A DNA stretch of 64,000 nt from Cherax quadricarinatus (GCF_038502225.1 NC_091378.1:1365744-1429743); one strand, 5' to 3'. Shown: positions 10,613 through 23,528, counted from the first letter of the stretch. Translations and numbers: made by a program. Notes: generated from the letters alone by a model not told the origin.

Positions 10613-11500
10613 TTCATATACCGGCTGGTCAGAGCTATGACAGAGATACACAAGTTTACACAGTGATTGCTTTAAACTGAGAGGTAGTGGTGGTTAGAAG
10701 TTTACTTGAGTACTACTGCGAGGATCATCGTCCCCTCCTGATTAATGAGGCTGTTGGCGTTCACTGCACGCACACCGACGTCTGTTGCACTGACTCAAAC
10801 AAGTGTAGTGTGCACAACCTCACTTTAACTAGGGTGTAACTCGGCACCAAGGTTCTGACTGCCTCCATCAAACAACCTCACTGTACTTATTAAGGCTATC
10901 TGGTAAATCTTAATATAAGAGAGAAGTCTGAAGCAAGATAGCACATTATGAAAGAATAGATGACAAGTAGTCTTAACATAGGAGCCTCGCTGTGTTCTAG
11001 CAAGACAACGACATCTGGTTTCAAATATCAGGGTGTATGAGTGAAGACCTTGAAGAGTGCAGTTGCTGGTGGAAAGGTAGGTCATCTCTCTCTCTCTCTC
11101 TCTCTCTCTCCCAACTACTACTACTGGATTTCTGGACACTTGTTGCTTTATTCGTTAAAGAGAAGCACACAACACACGTCAGTTATGACACCGTTCACTG
11201 GAGACACGGTAATGCTGCACCCTGGTTGTAGTGACCACTGACTCGTATCCAGCAGTCAAGTGACCCAGACAAATAATGGTCCAAGTCGGACCGAAACGTC
11301 GTCTTAAGTTTCAGTCTCCTATGTGCAGGTTATTTATGTATTGTTGCAGTCATGATACTGTGCATTTTTATTCTACCCTACCGTAGTTCTCCATTTTTAT
11401 ATTCTTCAGTAGTTGGGTACCGTGCAGGACATAAGGTGGACAGAGACACTGAAGCTAGTAACAACAAAGGGTTAACAACACAGGCTGGTAAATTAAACAC
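10613..11500. other. no gene; (CT)n tract and a short dispersed repeat
   Basis: A (CT)n run lies at 11085-11111. GTCCAAGTCGGACCGAAACG at 11280 lies in a tract resembling the AAACGT-containing dispersed repeats of this window. Other sequence looks unique with no convincing exon. Confidence 0.4.
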
Positions 11501-11509
11501 ATATGCAAC

Positions 11510-12430
11510 ACCTGGATATCTTTACTGAGGAAACGTTTCGCATGGGGTCGATGTAATCGACTCCAGACTGAGGGACTAATTACCTCAAACTCCTTCTGAT
11601 CTTCACCATTCTTCTTTGTTTGTAGATGAATGGTTCAGAGAACCGACATGTTGATAAATTAGACACATGTGTATCTTTATTGAGGAAACGTTTCGCCACA
11701 CAGTGGCTTCATCAGTCCATACGTAGGAGAAACTTGAAGAACAGGAGGAGAATGAGGTAATCAGTCCCTCAACCTTGTGTCGATGTGTTCAGTCCATCAA
11801 TCTTGAATAGAATACGGCATATGAGCGAAGAGGCAGCTTATAAACCGTATAGCAGGAGAGGTGCAGCAGTCATAGGTGGTGTCACATTTGTTCAACGTGG
11901 AAGTAGGTCGTGCCCAAGAATTAGGCAAGCGAAGAAATCCTAAGTATTAAGATCCCAAGAAGATGCAGTGTCTGACAGGTTTGTAGATGAATGGTTCAGA
12001 GAACCGACATGTTGATAAATTAGACACATGTGCAACTCTTGGGTATCTTTATTGAGGAAACGTTTCAAATGTGACACCACCTACGACTGCTGCACCTCTC
12101 CTGCTATACGGTTTATAAGCTGCCTCTCCGCTCATATGCCGTGTTCTATTCAAGATTGATGGACTGAACACATCGACTCAAGGTTGAGGGACTGATTACC
12201 TCATTCTCCTCCTGTTCTTCAAGTTTCTCCTACGTATGGACTGATGAAGCCACTGTGTGGCGAAACGTTTCCTCAATAAAGATACCCAAGAGTTGCACAT
12301 GTGTCTAATTTATCATTCTTCTTTGTATAGGAGTGATGAAGCCACTGTGGGGCGAAACGTTTCCTTAATAAAGATACCCAAGTGTTGTACATGTGTCTAA
12401 TTTACCAACCTGGTTCTCTGAACCATTTAT
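11510..12430. repeat. long foldback element with GAAACGTTTCGCC arms
   Basis: The left arm (about 11653-11892) and right arm (about 12068-12320) are long inverted copies of one another. They share CTTTATTGAGGAAACGTTTC, the CGCCACACAGTGGCTTCATC block, TGATTACCTCATTCTCCTCC and AGCTGCCTCTCCGCTCATAT. The roughly 175-bp centre has a direct repeat (GTAGATGAATGGTTCAGAGA) also present just outside the left arm at 11622. A further partial copy follows at 12320-12430. The RNA would form a very long hairpin. No coding capacity. Confidence 0.85.
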
Positions 12431-12660
12431 CTACAAGGCAGATTAACCTCAGAAAGGCAACCAGTGTTCCATATTTACACTAGAAACACAAACACAACAC
12501 TCGCAACACGCAACCTTTAGGTTACAAACTGAACATATCAGAGCTTACGAAGTGCATCACAACACAACGTGTGCACAACACACTACACCAGTGCATCTTG
12601 TGCACCCATGTGTCACCTTCACTCAACATCAACACACACACACACACACACACACAAAAC
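12431..12660. other. no gene; (CA)n at 12632-12656
   Basis: Apart from a short (CA)n tract nothing was recognised. Confidence 0.4.
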
Positions 12661-12854
12661 AGGTCAAGTGTCTATGGACAAGTGCCTTTGACAGCTAGTA
12701 CCCGAATTAAAAAAATTTATTTCTCGGTTAATCCTCGTACTGTGTCGTAGCCTTGACCTGGATATGTGAGTTGTCATCCTGGTGGACCATACAAACCAGG
12801 AGTGGAGATTGTGTACAGTGTGCACACACCAGGATAAACACACACTACTGTACC

Positions 12855-13200
12855 ATGAGTGTGTGTGTGTGTACTCACCTAATTGTGGTTGCAGGGGTCG
12901 AGACTCAGCTCCTGGCCCTGCCTCTTCACTGATCACTACTAGATTCTCTCTCTCTGCTCTCTGAGCTTTGTCATACCTCGTCTTAAAGTTATGTATGGTT
13001 CCTGCCTCCACTACATCACTTGCTAGACTATTTCACTTCCTGACAACTCTATGACTGAAGAAATACTTCCTAACATCCCTGTGACTCGTCTGAGTCTTCA
13101 GCTTCCGCTTGTGACCCCTTGTTTCTGTGTCCCATCTCTGGAACATCCTGTCTCTGTCCATATCTATTCCACGCAGTATTTTGTATGTGTGTGTGTGTGT
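12855..13200 (-). pseudogene. LINE family A 3' fragment with (TG)n tail
   Basis: Minus-strand translation gives YKILRGIDMDRDRMFQRWDT, then RKYFFSHRVVRK, EAGTIHNFKTRYDKAQRAE and LQPQLGEYTHTHS, matching the C-terminus of the copy at 6370-7315. Frame breaks occur near 13020. The 3' end is the (TG)n run at 12860 and the 5' end abuts (TG)n/(GA)n at 13185. Confidence 0.82.

Positions 13201-13278
<78 letters not shown>
13183..13278. repeat. (TG)n then (GA)n microsatellite
   Basis: A short (TG)n run is followed by about 75 bases of uninterrupted GA dinucleotides. Both-strand ORFs here are low-complexity artefacts. Confidence 0.95.
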
Positions 13279-13299
13279 AGTACAAACACACACTGGCAT

Positions 13300-13440
13300 T
13301 ATCAGCCGGGCTGTGGTTCGTACGTTGGATTGCGTGAGGCCGGTAGTAACAGCCTGGTTGATCAGGCCCTGATCCACAGGGAAACCTGATCGAGGAGCGG
13401 GCCCCGGGAGCGTTGACCCCCGGAACACCCTCCAGGTAGA
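13300..13440 (+). repeat. LINE family G 3' end fragment
   Basis: CAGCCGGGCTGTGGTTCGTA, AACAGCCTGGTTGATCAGGC and CCCCCGGAACACCCTCCAGG match the last 140 bases of the LINE at 28000-28140, ending in CTCCAGGTAGA. Confidence 0.85.
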
Positions 13441-13531
13441 TATCCTAGAATGTAGCAGAGTAAAAGAATGTAGATTTATTACCAATAAAATTAACGAAGA
13501 ACACAAGAACACTAAAAACGATACAGTAACT

Positions 13532-15345
13532 AAGGTTAGTAGTCTTTTACAAAGGTATCCAATAATTAGTAGTCTTTTACAAAGGTATTCAATAATTAGT
13601 AGTCTTTTACAAAGGTATCCAATAATTAGCAGTCTTTTACAAAGGTATCCAATAATTAGTAGTCTTTTACAAAGGTATCCAATAATTAGTAGTCTTTTAC
13701 AAAGGTATCCAATAATTAGTAGTCTTTTACAAAGGTATCCAATAATTAGTAGTCTTTTACAAAGGTATCCAATAATTAGTAGTCTTTTACAAAGGTATCC
13801 AATAATTAGTAGTCTTTTACAAAGGTATCCAATAATTAGTAGTCTTTTACAAAGGTATCCAATAATTAGTAGTCTTTTACAAAGGTATCCAATAATTAGT
13901 AGTCTTTTACAAAGGTATCCAATAATTAGTAGTCTTTTACAAAGGTATCCAATAATTAGTAGTCTTTTACAAAGGTATCCAATAATTAGTAGTCTTTTAC
14001 AAAGGTATCCAATAATTAGTAGTCTTTTACAAAGGTATCCAATAATTAGTAGTCTTTTACAAAGGTATCCAATAATTAGTAGTCTTTTACAAAGGTATCC
14101 AATAATTAGTAGTCTTTTACAAAGGTATCCAATAATTAGTAGTCTTTTACAAAGGTATCCAATAATTAGTAGTCTTTTACAAAGGTATCCAATAATTAGT
14201 AGTCTTTTACAAAGGTATCCAATAATTAGTAGTCTTTTACAAAGGTATCCAATAATTAGTAGTCTTTTACAAAGGTATCCAATAATTAGTAGTCTTTTAC
14301 AAAGGTATCCAATAATTAGTAGTCTTTTACAAAGGTATCCAATAATTAGTAGTCTTTTACAAAGGTATTCAATAATTAGTAGTCTTTTACAAAGGTATTC
14401 AATAATTAGTAGTCTTTTACAAAGGTATTCAATAATTAGAAGTCTTTTACAAAGGTATCCAATAATTAGTAGTCTTTTACAAAGGTATCCAATAATTAGC
14501 AGTCTTTTACAAAGGTATCCAATAATTAGTAGTCTTTTACAAAGGTATCCAATAATTAGTAGTCTTTTACAAAGGTATTCAATAATTAGTAGTCTTTTAC
14601 AAAGGTATCCAATAATTAGTAGTCTTTTACAAAGGTATTCAATAATTAGTAGTCTTTTACAAAGGTATCCAATAATTAGTAGTCTTTTACAAAGGTATCC
14701 AATAATTAGTAGTCTTTTACAAAGGTATCCAATAATTAGTAGTCTTTTACAAAGGTATCCAATAATTAGTAGTCTTTTACAAAGGTATTCAATAATTAGT
14801 AGTCTTTTACAAAGGTATTCAATAATTAGTAGTCTTTTACAAAGGTATTCAATAATTAGTAGTCTTTTACAAAGGTATCCAATAATTAGCAGTCTTTTAC
14901 AAAGGTATCCAATAATTAGTAGTCTTTTACAAAGGTATCCAATAATTAGTAGTCTTTTACAAAGGTATCCAATAATTAGTAGTCTTTTACAAAGGTATCC
15001 AATAATTAGTAGTCTTTTACAAAGGTATCCAATAATTAGTAGTCTTTTACAAAGGTATTCAATAATTAGTAGTCTTTTACAAAGGTATTCAATAATTAGT
15101 AGTCTTTTACAAAGGTATTCAATAATTAGTAGTCTTTTACAAAGGTATTCAATAATTAGTAGTCTTTTACAAAGGTATTCAATAATTAGTAGTCTTTTAC
15201 AAAGGTATTAAATAATTAGTAGTCTTTTACAAAGGTATCCAATAATTAGCAGTCTTTTACAAAGGTATCCAATAATTAGCAGTCTTTTACACAGATATTC
15301 AATAACTGGTAGTCTTTTACAAAGGTATTCAATATTTACTACAAT
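13532..15345. repeat. minisatellite, 30-bp unit, about 60 copies
   Basis: Very regular copies of a 30-bp unit containing AATAATTAGTAGTCTTTTAC and AAAGGTATCC. Almost all variation is ATCC versus ATTC at the unit end, with rare AGC for AGT. The last two copies are diverged. The unit is AT-rich and contains stops. Confidence 0.97.
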
Positions 15346-15424
15346 TACATAGTGATAATCTATAAAGGTAAGAACACCTGAATGTTGAAAAGCTTTTCCT
15401 TTAAGAAATGAGAGATATAATCTA

Positions 15425-15522
15425 TACCTGTCTACCTGGAGGGTATTCCGGGGATCAACGCCCCCGCGGCCCGGTCCATAACCAGGCCTCGTGGTGGATC
15501 AGGGCCTGATGAACGAGGCTGT
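15425..15522 (-). repeat. LINE family G 3' end fragment
   Basis: CTACCTGGAGGGTATTCCGG, then GATCAACGCCCCCGCGGCCC and GGATCAGGGCCTGAT, is the reverse complement of the family G terminus. Confidence 0.85.
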
Positions 15523-15639
15523 TATATATACCACAAAGCTTCTGCAGGAATCGGTCCCAAAGATGCGCTGGAAAACGTCATTCAAGCAGTAAGCGTGTCG
15601 TATGGGTTCGTTAGACGGGAGAAGGTAGCGAGCAAAACA

Positions 15640-15840
15640 CCGATGACTCACGAAATCGTAATGACACGACTGCAAACAAACCATACCACGGGCGGGATTT
15701 GAACCCGCGGTCAGAGAGTCTCAAAACTCCAGACCGTCGCGTTAGCCACTGGACCAACAGTGGCTAACGCGACGGTCTGGAGTTTTGAGACTCTAACCGC
15801 GGGTTCAAATCCCGCCCGTGGTATGTTTTTTAAAACACCG
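15640..15840. repeat. tRNA-like SINE head as a perfect inverted repeat
   Basis: Left arm 15682-15752 and right arm 15755-15825 are inverted copies holding AGTGGCTAACGCGACGGTCT, GGAGTTTTGAGACTCT and the B-box-like CGCGGGTTCAAATCCCGC. The sequence matches the tRNA-like module at 36390-36480, which also has the A-box region CTGGTCTAGTGGTTAGCGCG. Flanking TCGTAATGACACGA is the reverse of that SINE's tail. It is a foldback SINE rather than a tRNA gene, because no complete acceptor stem forms. Confidence 0.8.
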
Positions 15841-15844
15841 ATGA

Positions 15845-16425
15845 CTTGGTTGTTGATGATTAAGACATATGTCCAACAGTTGGGTATCTTTACTAACGAA
15901 ACGTTTCGTTGAACACTTCTCCGGGCTGAGGAATTGACAACATTAAATGGTTTTCTCCATGGTTACTGGACTGATTACATCATCTTTATTTCACTACTAC
16001 ACTTGCTCTCTCTATCTGACTGAAGAAGGTCAAGTCAAACGCTCCATCAATAAAGATACCCAATTGCTGTACGTGTGTCTTGTGATGAACTTGTCCAATC
16101 TTTGGACAAAGATTTAGACTAGTGGATGGTACCACTATAACCCCGCCTCCTCCTGCTTCGCCTCACCTGACTACAGTATATAAGCCACGTCTACGGCCCT
16201 ATGCTGTACTTTCCACAACACTGATGGACTGAACACATCGACTCCAGGCTGAGGGACTGATTACCTCAAACTCCTTCTCTCCTTATATCTTCCTACTTTA
16301 CATAAGACTGAAGTCACTGTGTGGCGAAACGTTTCTTCAATAAAGATTCCCATATGTTGCATAAGTGTCTCAACTCTTCAACGTGTGTCTTAATCATCAA
16401 CTTCTCGATATTTTATACCATTTTT
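15845..16425. repeat. fragments of the GAAACGTTTCGCC foldback family
   Basis: Pieces include GGGTATCTTTACTAACGAAA with ACGTTTCG at 15880-15910, AATAAAGATACCCAATTGCT at 16050, and a longer copy at 16195-16385 with GACTGAACACATCGACTCCA, GTGTGGCGAAACGTTTC and AATAAAGATTCCC. They match the arms of the element at 11653-12320. Confidence 0.7.
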
Positions 16426-17140
16426 AACAACACCGATGACTGTTGTGGAGGTGATTATATTGAGAATACGTGACACAGAAACCCAGCATAAGTCAGGAGC
16501 ATTTGACAGTGTAATGAGAAAGGAAGGCATCTACTGGGACAAAGAAGGGACTAAGATTTATACATACAAGGAAATTTGTATAAAAGGGAAGGTAACACCC
16601 CTTGCGGGCCCTCAGCTCTCCTGACAGTCTCTAAGCCTGCTTGCAGAGTAAGACCTCTCAGAGCATGGCCAGGGACCATGTCTATAAATGGTCCTAGGAA
16701 TTATACAATACTGTTGACAAGTACACTCACTGCCCTGAAGACAGTCAGCCCATTTTAGCCGAAATAAAGGATGTTTGGATGACGATATGAACCTCAGGAA
16801 TAAAAAGAATAAGAGGACCTGACTGATTTAGTTGAGGTTGAGGGGACTTGACAGACTGCAGTATCAGCTGCAGATCGATGAGAGATGAGTGGGTAGAAGT
16901 TCGAGGGATGAGTGGGTAGAAAAAGGGATGAGTGGGTAGTAGGATGAGGATAGTATGAGTGGAAGGGGATGAGGGTAGCAAGAGTGGAAGGGGAGTGTGT
17001 GAGGGGATTACCATCAAAGGGAAGAGACATCTGTGGTCGTAAAGAGCTGAACACGAATGAGAGGGAAGACGAATGAGAAAACGAACGAGAAAAAACACGA
17101 AAGCAGGTTTAGATTTTGCTGCCAAAGTGGCTAGTTTATT
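16426..17140. other. no gene recognised
   Basis: A purine-rich stretch with GGATGAGTGGGTAG repeats lies at 16870-17000. Other sequence looks unique. The Ser/Pro/Leu ORF on the minus strand reflects base composition. Confidence 0.4.
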
Positions 17141-17290
17141 GTGTACCTCATATCCATCCTGTGGATGGTAGCTGTACGAAACTCGAGGTACCACTGTACC
17201 TCATATCTATCCTGTGGACGGTAGCACAAGAACATATGGGTACAAAACAGGCCTATGAACTAGGCCTCCAAGAGGGTTAACAGGAGTAAC
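17130..17290. repeat. family I dispersed repeat (unamplified copy)
   Basis: GTGGCTAGTTTATTGTGTAC, CTCATATCCATCCTGTGGAT and GGTAGC, followed by ACAAGAACATATGGGTACA and GGCCTATGAACTAGGCCTCC, match the unit and right flank of the 44-bp array at 45063-45900. Here the unit occurs about twice. Confidence 0.7.
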
Positions 17291-17379
17291 TATGGACTTG
17301 TATCCACAACTGTCTTATCTATTGCAAAACAATTAGGACACTTTCTTAATATGCATTTTTTTGATAAGTTCCGAGAGTT

Positions 17380-17495
17380 TTTCCATTTCCAAAGCCCGGC
17401 CATGGGCCAGGCTCGTCTGGTGCTTGCCTGGTCAACCAGGCTGTTGTTAATGGCGGCCCGATGACCCACGTATCCATCACAGCCTGGTAGAGGTA
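17380..17495 (-). repeat. LINE 3' end related to family G (family J)
   Basis: Minus-strand translation gives PGCDGYVGHRAAINNSLVDQ and then RRAWPMAGLW, a variant of the family G C-terminus PGCGSYVGLRAASSNSLVDQ. Related tails lie near 19590, 23960, 32990, 36660, 40335 and 53440. Confidence 0.65.
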
Positions 17496-17522
17496 GATGT
17501 AACACTGAGTTCACCCCTGTCT

Positions 17523-19427
17523 ACAACACAATGAGATCACCCTGTCTATCGTACAGCAACACAATAAGGTCACCTTGCCAATCCTACAACACAATGAGGT
17601 CACCCTGCCAATCCTACAACACAATGATGTCACCCTGCCAACCCTACAACACAATGATGTCACCCTGCCAACCCTACAACACAATGATGTCACCCTGCCA
17701 ATCCTACAACACAATGAGGTCACCCTGCCAATCCTACAACACAATGAGGTCACCCTGCCAACCCTACAACACAATGATGTCACCCTGCCAACCCTACAAC
17801 ACAATGAGGTCACCCTGCCAACCCTATAACACAATGAGGTCACCCTGCCAACCCTACAACACAATGAGGTCACCTTGCCAACCCTACAACACAATGAGGT
17901 CACCCTGCCAATCCTACAACACAATGAGATCACCCTGCCAATCCTACAACACAATGAGGTCACCCTGCCAATCCTACAACACAATGAGGTCACCCTGCCA
18001 ATCCTACAACACAATGATGTCACCCTGCCAATCCTACAACACAATGAGGTCACCCTGCCAATCCTACAACACAATGATGTCACCCTGCCAATCCTACAAC
18101 ACAATGAGGTCACCCTGCCAATCCTATAACACAATGAGGTCACCCTGCCAACCCTACAACACAATGAGGTCACCCTGCCAACCCTACAACACAATGAGGT
18201 CACCCTGCCAACCCTACAACACAATGAGGTCACCCTGCCAACCCTACAACACAACGAGGTCACCCTGCCAACCCTACAACACAATGAGGTCACCCTGCCA
18301 ACCCTACAACACAATGAGGTCACCCTGCCAATCCTACAACACAATGAGGTCACCCTGCCAATCCTACAACACAATGAGGTCACCCTGCCAACCCTACAAC
18401 ACAATGAGGTCACCCTGCCAGCCCTACAACACAATGAGGTCACCCTGCCAGCCCTACAACACAATGAGGTCACCCTGCCAACCCTACAACACAATGATGT
18501 CTCCCTGCCAACCCTACAACACAATGAGGTCACCCTGCCAACCCTACAACACAATGTGGTCACCCTGCCAATCCTACAACACAATGAGGTCACCCTGCCA
18601 ATCCTACAACACAATGTGGTCACCCTGCCAACCCTACAACACAATGAGGTCACCCTGCCAACCCTACAACACAATGAGGTCACCCTGCCAACCCTACAAC
18701 ACAATGAGGTCACCCTGCCAACCCTACAACACAATGAGGTCACCCTGCCAACCCTACAACACAATGAGGTCACCCTGCCAACCCTACAACACAATGAGGT
18801 CACCCTGCCAACCCTACAACACAATGTGGTCACCCTGCCAACCCTACAACACAATGAGGTCACCCTGCCAACCCTACAACACAATGTGGTCACCCTGCCA
18901 ACCCTACAACACAATGAGGTCACCCTGCCAACCCTACAACACAATGAGGTCACCCTGCCAACCCTACAACACAATGATGTCACCCTGCCAACCTTACAAC
19001 ACAATGAGGTCACCCTGCCAATCCTACAACACAATGAGGTCACCCTGCCAACCCTACAACACAATGTGGTCACCCTGCCAACCCTACAACACAATGATGT
19101 CACCCTGCCAACCCTACAACACAATGAGGTCACCCTGCCAATCCTACAACACAATGAGGTCACCCTGCCAACCCTACAACACAATGTGGTCACCCTGCCA
19201 ACCCTACAACACAATGAGGTCACCCTGCCAACCCTACAACACAATGAGGTCACCCTGCCAACCCTACAACACAATGTGGTCACCCTGCCAACCCTACAAC
19301 ACAATGTGGTCACCCTGCCAACCCTACAACACAATGTGGTCACCCTGCCAACCCTACAACACAATGAGGTCACCCTGCCAACCCTACAACACAATGAGGT
19401 CACCCTGCCAACCCTACAACAACACAC
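17523..19427. repeat. minisatellite, 30-bp unit, about 63 copies
   Basis: A strictly 30-bp unit ACCCTACAACACAATGAGGT followed by CACCCTGCCA. Variants are ACC/ATC at the start and GAGG/GATG/GTGG in the middle. Because 30 is a multiple of 3 and the unit is stop-free in several frames, 10-residue repeat ORFs of about 640-670 codons appear on both strands. They have no start context, signal or domain and are treated as non-coding. Confidence 0.96.
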
Positions 19428-19700
19428 TGACACAGTCACGAAGACATTACTATAACAGTTAACACTGAAGAACCTCGGGCGAGGAGGTAAACTCGTCCAG
19501 CTGTGAGAGTTTACAACATACAATGATGGTAAGTGTTACCGTGTGTGAGAACCATCTAATGTTTACGGTCATAGCTTGCCTCACTGCCGTGGAACGCCAG
19601 CAGCAACAGTCTGGTTGACCAGGCAAAGTTGACCCAGGGCTGGGCTGCAGGAGCAGGAAAACTCAGGAAACCTGTCAAAGGTATATCACAGGCCTATGAG
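19428..19700. other. spacer with a LINE family J tail fragment
   Basis: Only CAGCAGCAACAGTCTGGTTG with ACCAGGCAAAGTTGACCC (19600-19640) is recognised, as a degraded LINE 3' end. Confidence 0.45.
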
Positions 19701-19701
19701 T

Positions 19702-21046
19702 TTTCCCCTGTGTGGGCTAACACCACACCTACACGTCCATGACCCTGTGTGGGCTAACACCACACCTACACGTCCATGACCCTGTGTCGGCTAACACCAC
19801 ACCCACACGTCCATGACCCTGTGTGGGCTAACACCACACCCACACGTCCATGACCCTGTGTGGGCTAACACCACACCCACACGTCCATGACCCTGTGTCG
19901 GCTAACACCACACCCACACGTCCATGACCCTGTGTGGGCTAACACCACACCCACACGTCCATGACCCTGTGTGGGCTAACACCACACCCACACGTCCATG
20001 ACCCTGTGTGGGCTAACACCACACCCACACGTCCATGACCCTGTGTGGGCTAACACCACACCCACACGTCCATGACCCTGTGTGGGCTAACACCACACCC
20101 ACACGTCCATGACCCTGTGTGGGCTAACACCACACCCACACGTCCATGACCCTGTGTGGGCTAACCCCACACCCACACGTCCATGACCCTGTGTCGGCTA
20201 ACACCACACCCACACGTCCATGACCCTGTGTGGGCTAACACCACACCCACACGTCCATGACCCTGTGTGGGCTAACACCACACCCACACGTCCATGACCC
20301 TGTGTGGGCTAACACCACACCCACAAGTCCATGACCCTGTGTGGCTAACACCACACCCACACGTCCATGACCCTGTGTGGGCTAACACCACACCCACACG
20401 TCCATGACCCTGTGTGGGCTAACACCACACCCACAAGTCCATGACCCTGTGTGGGCTAACACCACACCCACAAGTCCATGACCCTGTGTGGGCTAACACC
20501 ACACCCACAAGTCCATGACCCTGTGTCGGCTAACACCACACCCACACGTCCATGACCCTGTGTGGGCTAACACCACACCCACAAGTCCATGACCCTGTGT
20601 GGGCTAACACCACACCCACAAGTCCATGACCCTGTGTGGGCTAACACCACACCCACAAGTCCATGACCCTGTGTCGGCTAACACCACACCCACAAGTCCA
20701 TGACCCTGTGTGGGCTAACACCACACCCACAAGTCCATGACCCTGTGTGGGCTAACACCACACCCACACGTCCATGACCCTGTGTGGGCTAACACCACAC
20801 CCACACGTCCATGACCCTGTGTGGGCTAACACCACACCCACACGTCCATGACCCTGTGTGGGCTAACACCACACCCACACGTCCATGACCCTGTGTGGGC
20901 TAACACCACACCCACACGTCCATGACCCTGTGTGGGCTAACACCACACCCACACGTCCATGACCCTGTGTGGGCTAACACCACACTCACACGTCCATGAC
21001 CCTGTGTGGGCTAACACCACACCCACAAGTCCATGACCCTGTGTGA
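19702..21046. repeat. minisatellite, 37-bp unit, about 36 copies
   Basis: The unit carries TGACCCTGTGTGGGCTAACA and then CCACACCCACACGTCCA. Variants are TGTCGGC for TGTGGGC and CAAGTCC for CACGTCC. CAAGTCC copies cluster at 20320-20760. One copy near 20340 lacks a G. Confidence 0.97.
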
Positions 21047-21159
21047 ACCAGCTCCTCGCCTACGTTCCAGTCTTGAATCATCTTCATCATTCTCTGTTTT
21101 TCTCCAACTTCTGTGTGAAAAAAATGAACTTAGTTTTCCCTTGAAATGTTCATTCCTAT

Positions 21160-21375
21160 TTCGTTTCTAACCTCCAGACATGCTCCTAGCACACAATGTG
21201 TGCTAGGAGCGTGTCTAGCACAACTAAGACTTGTGAACTGTGTGTGTGTGTGTGTGTATATATGCAAGACTATGACTAAAAAAATAGTGAACTTCCAAGT
21301 GCTTTCGTGATTTCTCACATTATCAAGGTCCTGATAATGTGAGAAATCACAAAATCGCTTGGAAAATCACCATTT
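21160..21375. repeat. two short hairpins and (TG)n
   Basis: CTCCTAGCACACAATGTGTGCTAGGAG (21182-21208) is a perfect inverted repeat. At 21308-21352 ATTTCTCACATTATC and GATAATGTGAGAAAT form a second. A (TG)n run lies at 21240-21256. These resemble foldback fragments. Confidence 0.7.
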
Positions 21376-21427
21376 TGACAGTAGTTGTTTTACATATTGT
21401 GATATAACGTGGTTACTGTGATCTTAT

Positions 21428-21549
<122 letters not shown>

Positions 21550-21597
21550 AAATACACTGATGAGAATCTTAATATTTCAAATGGAGAATAACTGGCA

Positions 21598-23045
21598 ATA
21601 CCATGGCTGGAACAGTTCACAACACACAATACCATGGCTGGAACAGTTCACAACACACAATACCATGGCTGGAACAGTTCACAACACACAATACCATGGC
21701 TGGAACAGTTCACAACGCACAATACCATGGCTGGAACAGTTCACAACACACAATACCATGGCTGGAACAGTTCACAACACACAATACCATGGCTAGAACA
21801 GTTCACAACACACAATACCATGGCTGGAACAGTTCACAACACAATACCATGGCTGGAACCGTTCACAACACACAATACCATGGCTGGAACAGTTCACAAT
21901 ACACAATACCATGGCTAGAACAGTTCACAACACACAATACCATGACTGGAACAGTTCACAACACACAATACCATGGCTGGAACCGTTCACAACACACAAT
22001 ACCATGGCTGGAACAGTTCACAAGACACAATACCATGGCTAGAACAGTTCACAACACACAATACCATGGCTGGAACAGTTCACAACACAATACCATGGCT
22101 GGAACAGTTCACAACACACAATACCATGGCTGGAACAGTTCACAACACACAATACCATGGCTGGAACAGTTCACAACACACAATACTATGGCTGGAACAG
22201 TTCACAACACAATACCATGGCTGGAACCGTTCACAACACACAATACCATGGCTGGAACAGTTCACAATACACAATACCATGGCTAGAACAGTTCACAGCA
22301 CACAATACCATGGCTGGAACCGTTCACAACACACAATACCATGGCTGGAACCGTTCACAACACACAATACCATGGCTGGAGCAGTTCACAACACACAATA
22401 CCATGGCTGGAACAGTTCACAACACAATACCATGGCTGGAACAGTTCACAACACACAATACCATGGATGGAACAGTTCACAACACACAATACCATGGCTG
22501 GAACAGTTCACAACACAATACCATGGCTGGAACAGTTCACAACACACAATACCATGGATGGAACAGTTCACAACACACAATACCATGGCTGGAACAGTTC
22601 ACAACACACAATACCATGGCTGGAATAGTTCACAACACAATACCATTGCTGGAACCGCTCACAACACACAATACCATGGCTGGAACAGTTCACAACACAC
22701 AATACCATGGCTGGAACAGTTCACAACACACAATACCATAGCTGGAACAGTTCACAACACACAATACCATGGCTGGAACAGTTCACAACACAATACCATA
22801 GCTGGAACCGTTCACAACACACAATACCATGGCTGGAACAGTTCACAACACACAATACCATGGCTGGAACAGTTCACAACACACAATACCATGGCTGGAA
22901 CAGTTCACAACACAATACCATGGCTGGAACAGTTCACAACACACAATATCATGGCTGGAACAATTCACAGCACACAATACCATGGCTGGAACAATTCACA
23001 GCACATAATACCATGGCTAGAACAATTCACAACTAACACACAATA
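21598..23045. repeat. minisatellite, 31/29-bp unit, about 47 copies
   Basis: The unit ATACCATGGCTGGAACAGTT plus CACAACACACA is mostly 31 bp, with 29-bp copies lacking a CA. Single-base variants include AACCG for AACAG and GGATG or GGCTA for GGCTG. The last four copies are diverged. Multi-frame ORFs are artefacts. Confidence 0.96.
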
Positions 23046-23320
23046 CCACACATTAGTCTGAGGGACGACCAGATGGTCTACAACGTTTTTTAAGGCGGCT
23101 CCAGGTAGCACGAACTATGGCCGGAAGTTAATGTAATACAATACCATACGAAACTTGTGGTACGGCTACGGCTCCACCACAAAGACTTATCCGGAAGCGA
23201 AATTCCATACGTGTGGGTACCACTCAACCCATCCTCTTAACCTCTAAAGCTTCTGTGTGGAATCTTCACAAGCTACAACTTAGCCAAGTTTAACTTAAGG
23301 TTATCTAGGTACAGGTACAC
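23046..23320. other. no feature seen
   Basis: Apparently single-copy sequence with no convincing ORF or repeat. Confidence 0.35.
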
Positions 23321-23324
23321 ATAA

Positions 23325-23480
23325 ATACAGTTACACAAATTATCATATCTAGTAACGTGTGTAAATTATCAAGGATAACCCAAAAAGTCAGACAGGTGAC
23401 TTATTTCCATTGGGGTCCTTGATATTTCCAATGGGGCCATTGATTACTACAAGGACCCCAATAGAAATTAATCAGTTTTT
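23325..23480 (-). repeat. family E dispersed tail
   Basis: AGGTACAGGTACACATAAAT upstream (from 23310), AAATTATCAAGGATAACCCA and repeated GGACCCCAAT match the reverse complement of family E. Confidence 0.6.
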
Positions 23481-23528
23481 TGGGTTATCTATGAATAACT
23501 AAAGTGTAGTGAACACTTGTTGTCAATG

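Noticed and set aside
13532..15345. CRISPR-like regular array
   Set aside because: The 30-bp units are directly contiguous with no variable spacers, no cas genes are present and the context is eukaryotic.
17511..19523. Cys/Arg-rich 670-codon ORF on the minus strand and a 643-codon ORF on the plus strand
   Set aside because: They are translations of a 30-bp tandem unit on both strands. The ten-residue period follows unit length and single-base variants are not constrained by codon position.
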